From Anticarsia gemmatalis (Eukaryota; Arthropoda; Insecta; Lepidoptera; Erebidae), in NCBI RefSeq assembly GCF_050436995.1, contig NC_134756.1, positions 8,556,001 through 8,620,000 of the forward strand: a stretch of 64,000 bases of DNA. The letters run 5' to 3'. The number at the start of each line of letters is the position of its first letter. Within the stretch, counting starts at the first letter, position 1. Made by a program: the position numbers and the translations under genes. This document shows, one piece after another, positions 13,003 through 23,845 of the stretch. The notes below the pieces were generated by a model. The model worked only from the letters and a program-made list of their open reading frames with translations, made no database searches and had not been told where the DNA came from.

Positions 13003-14053
13003 ACCGTCAACTACTTCACGTAGCTTGCTTGCTGAGCATGAGCATTACAGAAATACCTACATTATAAATAAGAAAAAGATATCTTTACTAAACTTAATAT
13101 CAAATCTCAATATCAAAATTATTTTTTCGATACGACTGGACTTCATTTTTATTGAAAAGAAAATATGGGTAGGTTTCTTTCTATTACATGTTTACATTTT
13201 ATAACGAAATATGTAAGGCTTTTTCTAAGAATATAAAATATTTGCCTCAAGCAGTAAGGAGGGTGACCTTGTACCCAAAGATATGGGTCCCTCGATACTT
13301 GGACTGTCACTACAAATATTTAAACGAATCTTGTTTTAGTTTATCAAGGTCAAACAGGCCATACGTTTCATAGAAATTCCTGAAACTTGAAGGGAACCTA
13401 ATGTTTAATGAATGATAATTTTTAAAAAAGAAGTATATTTTTCTTAAAATGAATACAATATTTAGTTGTACAGATAAGTTTAGCTTACCATAATAAGAAA
13501 TCAAGGTATATTGTCATCTGCAAAGACTTTTTTTGGGGTTAAATTCAATCTGATAGCAAAGGTTGTTAAAAAAAATTATCTTTATGAAGTGAAACAACAC
13601 TTATTATCTTGAAACACACGATCATTCTTACACTTGTTGTAAGCAAAATTATATTAATATTATACGGAATACTATTCTCTATCCAAACTATTTATTATCA
13701 CAATATTATCGCTCGTTGAAAATATAACATTTTCTCGTTATAAGAGTCGCAGAGTGTCATCTATTAAAATCCCCTGAAACTGCTTCATCCCCCTCGTAAC
13801 CACCACCCCTCAACAGATGTCGCTTATCGATTCAAATTCAAGCTATCGTTTGTTTCACATCCAAGGTATAAATACTCGCAGAATTTATTCCATCTTCACT
13901 AGTTTGTAAGGCCATTATATCGAAAAAAAAAATGTAAATAGAAAATTAATTATTGCTAGATGAATACCTAAAATTGAAATTTTTGAAAATAACAGTGTTA
14001 GGCACTGTTATTGATAATACCTTATACAGTAGAGATTTTTATCTCAGACTGTA

Positions 14054-14147
14054 GACGAAGATTCGTTCATACAAATCTTCACGCGTACTGTTTCCTCAGG
14101 AAACTGTGCGTCAGTGAAAATTGTATGAACGTCTTGATATCTTCGTC
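14054..14147. repeat. long imperfect inverted repeat (hairpin)
   Basis: Two arms pair across a very short loop: GACGAAGAT with ATCTTCGTC, CGTTCATACAA with TTGTATGAACG, and GTTTCCT with AGGAAAC. A bulge of about seven bases lies on the 3' arm. It could be a miniature inverted-repeat element or, less likely, a small-RNA precursor. Confidence 0.55.
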
Positions 14148-17140
14148 TGTTATATACTTTCTGCCAAAATATGAACCTATTTGGTTATAAGAAGTAAAGC
14201 AACGTTATTTAGAATCAGTTGTTTTATTCTAAATCAAAACTTAATTGATAAAGTGTCAGCTGGAAATGTGATATTATAAGCCCTACAATCTTTTTTATAA
14301 TGTAAGAAAAAAATGCCTTATAAATCATTACAGTTGTAACTCTGCTCTGCCATGATATTAGATACATTAATACAATAATATTATTTGTAAATACTGTTCA
14401 GTGTCCAATCAGAAAATAAATAAAGTATTTGGAAAATCGATTTAAAATAAAATCATGGTGCTAGTCCCTGCTTTGGCCCATCGCCATCTTGCCGTGTTCC
14501 ATAAAGCATTCTTCGTTCCATCGTGGAAGGCTATTTCTCTCGGAATGCTCTCACGACGCCCGCACAAATCTCCCTGCTCTACGGTTCAACAGTGCTGTTA
14601 CGTATTTGAGAATCTTTCAAGACATTGGTTCCGTTTTGTACATTTCATTCGCATTTTTGTTTAAGATTTTGTTTAGAACAATGCTGTAAACATGGCAGTA
14701 TTTCACCGATGTTCCTTTTAAAAAACAAGCCTGTGTGGTTGTTGTTTTGAATACTATAATATATTTATACGAATCTAGATGCGCCTCAATTCAGTGATCA
14801 CTTATTTATTTTTGCGAAAGCGCTTGAAATGCTAAAACGATATATTTAAGTATCGGAAGGAAGAAATCTGAGTTTGCTTAAATTTTAATCATACTAGTAC
14901 CTTTTTTTTTTTAGAAGAAAATCTTCGCTAAAGTTACTCTACTCTCTAGGAATTGAGAATCCAATCATGCCGGATTCTTACTGACTAACACCATCATCAG
15001 CTCTCTTCAGAGAAATTCTGGCATCACAATCTGCTATCCAAAATTAATCATACTTGTATGTATGTCAACTAAAATTTCAAAAAGAGATTCTTCGAGCTTA
15101 AAAAATACACATAAAACCAATGTGATATTCAATTTACTTAATAAACAATACCATTACTCGAATTCTCAAAGTAAACAAACTGCTGCACTTTGTGAATAAA
15201 AGATACACAAAGAACTAAAAGGGTTTTATTGAATAAAGCATCTCATTCGGTGCAAGGAAACACTTGGAAAATACTACCTGCGATTGCAATTTTCCGCACT
15301 GACCCGAAAGTAAATCGAAAAGGCGAGCTATGCATTCTAATTGCTTACAGAAGGAACAAAACGAACTCTCTGCCTTTACCTTACGTTTTTTTTACTTCCA
15401 TGAACAAATAATTTAAGTACAAAAACGTGAATTCTTTTGTTATTTAAACACGATTGTTGTTTGCCTCTTCCTTTGAGGAAGGAAACATTTTATGTGTCTT
15501 TGGTCTTCTTTAAATTTGTGTTTTATGTAGCACTGTTGCTCATTTTATTCGTTTAAAACTTTATTTAGTAATTACAAACTCTATTTCTTAGGAAAACAAA
15601 GATAAAATGTAAATCCTTGAATATCTGTTTTGGTTCAAAGTTCACAAAGAACGACTAAGCATTGATGATCCAAATATTATATGTCCTTAGTCTTAAAAGC
15701 CTGATGACTGCGCACGCGACTCGAAAGTTCTCATTAAGTTTACATTGTTCGAAAAGTCTTAATCCCTGTGAAAAAGAAATTGTTCGTAATTATGTAGAGT
15801 TAATACAAGGATTAAATCTATCCACCATTGATTATATTAGAGTGTTATCTTCTAGGCCACGTAACAACTTGTAACAGCTGCAAAACTTTAATGAATACTA
15901 GAAAACAGATTCCCGTTAGTTTGCTACAAACTAAGTTATCAGTTGCCAGCCCTAAGTTTCTAGTTTCGATCGAAATCAATTTGGAAAGTGCACGAAGTTT
16001 TTAGAGTAACTCTTATCGGGAGTTTTAGCGAGTTTCTGAAGAGACGCTCCAACATAATCTAGTTTGTCATCTTGTATACGTACACACGGAAAAATTGATC
16101 CATCGATAACGTTATTTCGTAGAAGAATACGTGAACATTATATTTCTTTTAGTTATAGATACATTATCTATTCTCCAAGCTAAATAAATGTGAATTGATA
16201 TGATACATATAATTATTATCTCTTTCGAGAAAATACAGATACATTTCTAGGAATTCCAGATGATTTTAATGATTATCAACAATAAAAACAACAGGAAACA
16301 TAATTATTGACCTAATTTTGTCTAAATTATCATATAATAAGGAAATTTCAATGCCGGTACGCGATCCAATACTAATATAACTGTACAAGCGTACAGTGAT
16401 TCATTTCGTTGTTTGTCGCAAAATTATGTCACGGTCATCACTATCAGTCTTTATTCCAATTATTATAAATATATTTCTTGTATTACAATAGTATTTATTT
16501 TAGAAATAATTCTAAATACTAACTTCCTCAAGCTTATTCTAGGTATTAAAATATAAAAATGTAGGTACATACAAGGCTGCGACGTCACTTAGATTTTTCT
16601 AACAATATTCTGTGAATAATATTGATGTTTGACTTAATATATAGATTAACATCTTAACAGATTATCTCAGTAAACCAAAATTAATCGTCGAAAGACACCT
16701 AACTATTTGTTTCAGAGTTATAATTTGAGGGATACTTACAGCTTATGTTCAAGTAAGTAAAACATGGTGTGATGACGAGAAGCATTTTTATCGGGTAATG
16801 GACAGAATTAACACATAAGAATGTATATCAAATAAAAATATACATTCTTCACAATTCAACGGATAACTGAAGCGCACATAAAACGTCTGTTCCGTGCAAG
16901 GATTCAACTTAAGACATCCTGCGTATAAACAGTGATCTACCGTTCTAATCAATGCGCAATACGCACATCCTAGTCGCATCCGTGTCGGAAACAAAACATC
17001 ACAGAAAAAATCAATAAATTTGCCTTCAGGTATGACCAAATCAATAGAATTAACCAAGATTATTTTTGTATATCATAATTTACGCAGGGCCGTTGAACAT
17101 ACAAACATAAACTGTTTATCTTTCTTTGGTAGTTAGCCAC

Positions 17141-17220
17141 TATAAATGACCCGGTCATTGCGCAACCGCACGCACTATATTAATTCAAAACCATCAAAAC
17201 AATAGCTAGTCAGCTCAGTA
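17141..17220 (+). promoter_or_regulatory. candidate core promoter of the protease homologue
   Basis: TATAAA at 17141-17146 and an arthropod initiator-like TCAGTA at 17215-17220 lie 200-280 bp before the start codon. Their 70-bp spacing is too long for one TATA-Inr pair, so they may be two alternatives. Prediction from motifs only. Confidence 0.3.
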
Positions 17221-17416
17221 CTCGATACCGTATAGTGTTCACAGGACGTGCCACTGCGCAGGAATACTGTGCCGGTTCATTCAATGGGACCGGCATAATT
17301 GAGATCAAATAATAGAACTAGTGCATTAAATTCATTCAGTAACAACGCAACCTGTGCAACATCCTGCATTTTGAAACAAATTATCTAACAAACGACTGCT
17401 GCACGCACAATTTACA

Positions 17417-20400
17417 ATGTTTTCATATATTATCATCACATTTCTCTGTATTAAATTTGGTTGTTCTCAATTGGACGGTGGATTCTGGTGGTTAGATAAT
17501 CATTTTGCCAGCTACGCAGGTGCAAAACCGTCACCGCCAATATTTGAAGATCTTACGGAATTTGATAACGATGAAAATGCAAGAATTGTATTCAGAGATG
17601 ATCATCTACCAATAAATAGTATAGAGGTTGTAGAAAGCGGAGTGTTGAATAAGCTCGACGAAGAAACAGTTGGTGATGAAAACAATGAACCTGGAACTAA
17701 TAGCTGGTCAGCGGAGGATAAAGTTGAAAAACCTAAGAATTTGGAAGGTGACAAACTTACATTCAAGTTTCCTGAAGAGGAACACGATTTCGTTTGGAAG
17801 GATACCAAATTTACCGTTACAACTGAAGCTGCCAGCACTCTTAAGAATGTAACAAGCATGTCTGAAGTATTTAACGAAAAGGGATCCTTTAATTTACATT
17901 TCGGAGAAAGGTTATCGGAAAATATTTGTACTTACATCAAGAAAAGCGCATGCCATCGAAATAAAGGAGTTTACATCAACAATAATAAGTACGTATACTT
18001 TTATAGTGACCTAATTTTCAAACTAAATTTACATGTTATCTTTATAATGCCTTCAACTTAAACTCGGCACGTTCAGTTCAGTTTCAGTTTATAAACGAAT
18101 GTACTGTAATTTCCCTATTCTATTCTTGACGTAGTTTAATTTGGTTGGGTGTGTCTTATATTTTCAGAAAGCATAAAAAACCTAAAAGCAGTCAAGAGTT
18201 AATATGTTGTATTTTACCATTAAATGATAAGAAAGGGGAGGACTCAGATAAAATAATATTCCCTGAGCCTTTGCAAACACGTTACAAAAGAGCAGATGAC
18301 CACCAAAGACGTATGTTATTGGAAGGAAGACGCGCATTTCTAAGCGATAAGAAGAAAAAATCAACACAAACAAAAACGGTAGATTATGATTACGAAGACC
18401 CGTATTGGAATATAAAAAATGTCAAAAAACCTGAAGTAAAAAAACTGACAAAACAAAAATACGACGATATTGACGATTATTACGACGTTGAGGATTATAC
18501 TGTCGAAGTGCCCAAACCAGGGTTAAAGGGTATCTATTCTGACAACAAAAAACATAGACCACGAACGACTTCCAATAGTAAAAGAACTAAAAGTCCAGGT
18601 TACGGTGTACCTAACGACTACGACGAAGATGATGAAGGATATTCTACAATCGATCCACGAATAGGTAATTCATGTCACTTAAATACCGATGCTTGAGTGG
18701 CAAACATGACGCTTGGTAATTTCGCCCATCAAACATCGGTACTAGAGCCACAATATTTGTGTTAGAATAGGTAATTTTAAATGATGTGGTAGATATTACA
18801 GGTAGATTTCGTTTTCAGGAAGTACTACTACAAAGCGACCAAGGAGAAGCAAGCCTACAAGACTGACAACCACATCAGAGGAAGCAACGATTGACGCAGA
18901 GAGTCAAACGATCAGTTATCAGTCTCATCCAGACTTTAACGTATTACCAAACTTCAAGCTTCTTCACGTCTTAAGAAATAAAGCGACCAAAAGTGCGAAG
19001 ACCACGACGACAGAAGGATTTTCAGCTGATGTCAGCACAGAATTGTTGATCAGTGCACCGTTCGAAGGAAGCTCTGAAGCAAGTTCAGAAGCTAGTAACA
19101 ATCACTTTAAACACCGACAAGTGTACCAAGAATGTGGTAAAACAGCTAATCCGCTTGTCTTGACTGTGGAAGGTAATATTAACGTTATTATTTGAAAAGA
19201 AACTACGCTTCAATAGGACTTAAAACCATATTTTATAACATAAAGACCTACCTACCTTTGGATTCCATTAAGACTCGTCAGAAACAAGCTTAAAATTTGT
19301 TTTAATAATTCTAGGTAAACAAATAGGCAATACAAAGAACGGATCGCATCCATGGTTGGCGTTCCTTGTACCGACACGCAACGTGAACAATGTACTGTGT
19401 TACGCCTCACTCATTCACCCCAGAGCAGCAGTATCAGCAGCGGACTGCGTACAAAAGTAAAGAAAAACTTTTTATTTTGTTATATCACGCATTTTAACGT
19501 TTCCACTCATGACTGTTTGCTTCTAAAGATTTTTCAGTCATATAACTTTTCAGTAATGTAACTGAAGTCGTAATTGAAAAATAATATGCCTCTGTACTTT
19601 TGTGTCGCTTTGTTTGTTTAGAATTATTTAGATTAATAGCATTATTAATGACGTAACGCGACACAACTAATCGTCTCCTAGGCAAGTTATATTTAGCTTA
19701 TGTAATTGCCTAATTTTCCATCGTTATTGAGCTTTTACTACCAACTCAATTAGTTCCATTTTCGGAAGGCTTCTTTTAGGCGAGGTACGAGTATGGCCTA
19801 ATTGGAAGTTTTCAAATAGGTCTCGAAACACGGCTGAAACAAATTTAGCCCGTGCCAACGTGGGTTATAATCGTATCGAATTTCTAAAGCGCTTGTGAGG
19901 TTGCCTGTTTGGTAAGCGTTATTCTCAATATTTAACCCAAGCTATATCAAAACTGTTTCAATACGTACATTTAATTTGACGATAGTTATGATTAGCTACT
20001 AAAGTAAGAACTATTCATTTGCTAATTTGCATCTAGCCAAGGGTTTACTAGACTTTTCATTCGAATTGGGGATAGAATTCAACTCGTTTCCTACATTATT
20101 TCTGTGTAATTTGCACTTGACATTAATCTAACTTGTATAATTCTTTTACCACAGAAGTGCTCCCGGGGACGTCACACTGGTCGCTGGAGTTTGGAACCTT
20201 AATGATAACTCACGAGCAAAGACGCGAATAGTTTCTGCATTAATACATCCAAACTATAAAATCGGACATCTCAATCACAACTTGGCTATTTTGGTGAGTC
20301 GCAAAATCAAGGATATGGATTTTACACTACTAATTGAAATATTGGTACCCAAACGATATCGTAAACTCAAACCAGTAAATGTTTTAGAAACAAAAACAGA

Positions 20401-22056
20401 ACGTAGACCCAGTTCAGAAGAATCGTTCGACTGTTCTATCGATCGAGCAATCGAAGCGCTAAACACCCTTGCATTTATTTTCCTATAAATATGTGAGTTT
20501 ATCTTGCTTTACCTTATAATAACAAAAATTTAATTGCATATTTTAGCACTGGAAACAGCCTATGAAGTTGGGAATAAACGTGCAACCTGTATGTCTAGCG
20601 AACCCACAGTTAGAAGACAACTGCATATTCGTCGGCTGGGGTGGATTTGATCAAGGTAACTCATTTACCAATCGACGTACCTAATTAATTAGTTTATTAT
20701 TAAGTGCACGTATTATTATACTGTTCTTATTATAATAAACTTGTCAACTGACAAGGCTGAATAAGGTTTTCCTATTCTTACGAGCTGTATTTTGTTTAAC
20801 CATTACTGTCCCACTGTGGGGCAAGCGTCAATCCCGAATTTAAGAGTTAGTCCTGGGGTTCACCATGCTGACCAAGAATAAAAAAAAACAGTTCAATTAC
20901 GTCAATCGCATCTATATTTCTAAAATGTGAGCAAATCTTAACCGAAGTTATTTACAGTTATTCGTCCCGAATCGCGATGGCAACGCGCATCAGTACACTC
21001 GTGCAAGGGTCGACTATCACTAAAAGGAATTCATATACCGAAAAAAGCATTCTGTGCTTCTGTACAAGCTCGCAATACCGTTGTAAGTATAATTCATCAA
21101 AACCTTACAAATGTACAATATTTTTAGAATACATACCACTGTAACATGAAGCTTAGTTGCTGATCGTAGGAACCGAGAATTTCTCACGTATTTCTTTTCA
21201 ATTAGATGAATGAACAATGCGCGTATGTTCAATAGGTTATAACTTTATACTACCTACGTTCATTCACAACAGAGTTGGTACCTATTAATTTTCCATAATA
21301 GTAACAAATATAATAGACATGTTTACATTTTCCCGTAATATTTTCCCATAGTTAAAACACCTATTGAGATGCGAATTGTTTGTACTTGCGAGTCCAATAT
21401 CCCATTGAAACGACTACCGCAAAAGATTGATTTATAAATATAGTTTTTAATTGATTGTTCAGACTATCGCAGGTATAATTCACATAATCTGACTCTGCAT
21501 TAGGCATATTATAATCCTGTGAACATTACTTGTCGGTTTCGTTTATAAAGGCCGACATCCATTGTATAAGTGTAGTAATATAACATGCGCTTGCGCATGT
21601 ATAGAATTCTGTGCTCGGGTGCCTACAAATATTCAGTAGCAATTAGTATGAAGTCCAAACATCTATTGAAACTAAACTATATGTATTTTTAAAGCACGGA
21701 AAACTAATTTATGAAGCTCAATGATACCGTAGCATCGAGTATAGAGAGTTCGACATTTAAAATGTACTGCCAAAATAGTTTCTACAACATCCGCTAGAGG
21801 CGCTGATTAGATTTTCACACACAATTTTTCGATAGCTAGCACTGCTAGCAGAGAATCAGGCTAAAAATTACTCCTAGGTATGGTTCATATTTGTGTTTTT
21901 TTATGTTAACAGACTGGTATCGGCGGCTCCCTAGTATGTAATGTGAATGACCTCGCATCAGCAGTCGGCGTGGCCGTGTCGAGAGATAGCACGCTCGTTC
22001 TATTGCCTGCGTTCGAGTGGGTCACTGAGGCTGTCAATGCTATTCTCGAATCATGA
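17417..22056 (+). CDS. secreted clip-type serine protease homologue, catalytically dead (8 exons)
   Basis: Secreted, non-catalytic member of the trypsin-fold clip-domain family, 693 residues. Exons: 17417-17988, 18168-18664, 18819-19172, 19315-19456, 20155-20293, 20547-20655, 20958-21082, 21913-22056; all junctions are in phase. A hydrophobic signal peptide ends near residue 17. Residues 171-205 (CTYIKKSACH ... ICC) look like a degenerate clip domain with four of six cysteines. A charged, low-complexity linker follows. The protease-like domain runs from CGKTANPL (462) to the end. The catalytic triad is gone: SAADCV has Asp518 for His, HNLAIL has Asn564 for Asp, and TGIGGSLVC stands where active enzymes have GDSGGPLVC. 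Relatives such as Drosophila Scarface and the CLIPA proteins act in matrix organisation or melanisation cascades as regulators; which role applies here is unknown. A likely AATAAA lies at 22251. Confidence 0.85.
18680..18745. repeat. imperfect inverted repeat in intron 2 of the protease homologue
   Basis: ACCGATGCTTGAGTGGCAAA near 18685 pairs imperfectly with the complement of the stretch around 18724-18741 (TTCGCCCATCAAACATCGGT). It is probably a remnant of a miniature element. Confidence 0.4.
21734..21852 (-). mobile_element. degenerate inverted-repeat element, sister of 40516-40641
   Basis: Matches the reverse complement of 40516-40641 over nearly its whole length, including GACATTTAAAAT, AAATAGTTTCTAC and GATTAGATTTTCA blocks. 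The ends (TCGAGTAT...) are diverged relatives of the terminal repeats of the other copy. Two copies in opposite orientation define a small non-autonomous family. It lies in the last intron of the protease homologue. Confidence 0.55.
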
Positions 22057-23196
22057 GGAAGTATGTATACCAATAGAGAATTTAGTTCTTGGTTCCTTCT
22101 TTAAAATAATCGCTCGATTGACTGGTGACTGATCTTAGCATTTTCATGGCGCTACTTGTATTTTGTAGGTTTGAGTTTGAATCAAGTAGCAGTTTTGTCT
22201 TATTCTGAAGGTTACTTTGGTAGTAAGGGCTATTTTAAAGGGACGTATAAAATAAAATGGCGTGTTAGACATTTTATTAATTTATTCATATTTTATGTTC
22301 ATAGTTTACATTATACATGAGGCCAGCCCTATAACGAATAACTCAACAATTTCACTCGCGGCTGGTCAAATAAGATGTCGCGGCACTATATGTTTATCTA
22401 TAGGAACTAAACAGTAAAAAACACTACACAAAAACACATTGGGAATGTCGAGATCCATGATAATGTATACAACAGTTCAACGTAGATTTTAATATCATGT
22501 TGTACTTATAATCTTTGGTGCCGAATTGTCTATAATGAAATGATAAATTGTTCATGTTTATCTACAACAATTCCGATATGTCGGGAAACTTAAAACTTAT
22601 GTCTTTAGTAGATTATAAACATAATTTAACAAGTCTTACGTTTTACAGCCCGTCGGTCGTTGCATGCTCTTCACGTCTCCTCTTATTCTATGCTAACACG
22701 ATACATTTACGTGCACTGAGATAGTGTCGCACTAACATTACATTATTAACACATTCCAATCTGGGAGCTTCTCAAGCGATATAGTCATCTATGATCTTTT
22801 GAAAAGCTCTGAGATCCCCTACATTCCGCTTTGTGGCTGACCAACTTAATATCAGTACGAAACTCTCTGACTGCACTTGACATTGAGCTATTAATTCGGC
22901 TAAATTCAATAAGTCGGGTGAAGCGCACGCAAGCATTACAACTAAAATATTTTATCTGAATAACATAATAATACTCGGGGCGTTAAAAATGTACTAATCG
23001 ATGTTACACTTAAAGCCGACGTTGAGTCTACACATTGCTTTCGTGGTCGTTGACTTACAATTTGACTAAGAATTTGGTAGGACCACAATGATTAACGAAA
23101 ATTTCCTCCTCCTAGGTAATATTAATGAAAAAATAAATACTATATGACAAGATCACGGTTACATCACATGTTTGTGTCGCAGATGCGCGGGAGTGT
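22057..23196. other. convergent 3' UTRs of the protease homologue and SorLA
   Basis: No coding sequence seen. AATAAA for the + strand gene is at 22251-22256; AATAAA on the - strand is at 22278-22273 and 22286-22281. If these are used, the two transcripts end within a few tens of bases of each other, and the SorLA 3' UTR is about 0.9 kb. Confidence 0.45.
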
Positions 23197-23845
23197 TCAC
23201 GCGATCACCAGCGGCTCGTCGTCCGAGAACCCGTGGATCGGAGGCACGTCGTCGTCATCTGCAATCGATCACGTCGCGTTTAAGAACACGTTTCAACACA
23301 TAGTTAAGACACTTTTACATAGTTGTGTGCTAGTTTTGTAGAATTAATAAATAGGATTTTTATAAAATTTAACAAGTGTTGATAATTTCAATAATCCTAC
23401 TGACTTCACTATAAATTTTGGTCTACCTGCTTGCTAGAAACACAAGTTATCGATAGGGTTAATAAATTTATGTATTACCTCATAACAACAGAGATATTGA
23501 TCTCTATAGCGTTGTGGAAAGTGTAAGCACTGGCTACCAGTAAAGCGTGCAGAAAACTTGGTCTATACCGGGGTAGCTAATAGCTTAAACTCGCATAAAT
23601 TACGGTATGACTACAGTAAGGTAGTGAATAGTGGTGGGTGTTACCGTGGTCGGTGATGATGGCCTGTCCGCGGCGCGAGTCGTAGCGCGGCGTGTGCGCC
23701 GTGAAGCGCAGGAAGGAGCGCGCCAGGCGGCGGTGGCGCAGCGCCACGTGCAGCAGCGCGCCGCCCAGCGCCGCGCCCACCACCAGCGCCGCGCCCCAGC
23801 CCCACCACATGGGGCCCAGCACGCGAGCGCTCTCCACCTCCGAAC
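23197..23845 (-). other. SorLA transmembrane helix and cytoplasmic sorting tail
   Basis: The TM exon (23845-23645) encodes a Gly/Ala-rich helix starting near GPMWWGWGAALVVG, then RHRRLARSF and FTAHTPRY, which sits where vertebrate SORLA has its FANSHY retromer motif. The last exon (23258-23197) encodes an acidic cluster DDDDVPP and IHGFSDDEPLVIA, matching the vertebrate end GFSDDVPMVIA that binds GGA adaptors. Both exons are very GC-rich compared with their flanks. Confidence 0.92.

Larger units (their letters stand above)
4772..17416. other. 12.6 kb gene-poor intergenic region
   Basis: No gene could be supported on either strand. ORFs are short, AT-driven and show no domain (largest 112 codons at 7906). 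The first 400 bp are the likely 3' UTR of GPCR copy 2, with AATAAA at 5171 and 5356. The rest holds repeat remnants, listed separately, and three GC-richer islands at about 5490-5660, 6110-6240 and 11335-11460 that stand out from the AT-rich background. It also holds a minisatellite near 12946 and an inverted repeat at 14054. The last few hundred bases belong to the promoter of the protease homologue. Untranslated exons or long noncoding RNAs cannot be excluded. Confidence 0.5.

Noticed and set aside
16788..17057. 89-codon - strand ORF upstream of the protease homologue
   Set aside because: Overlaps a tRNA-like repeat scrap and has no recognisable motif or signal.
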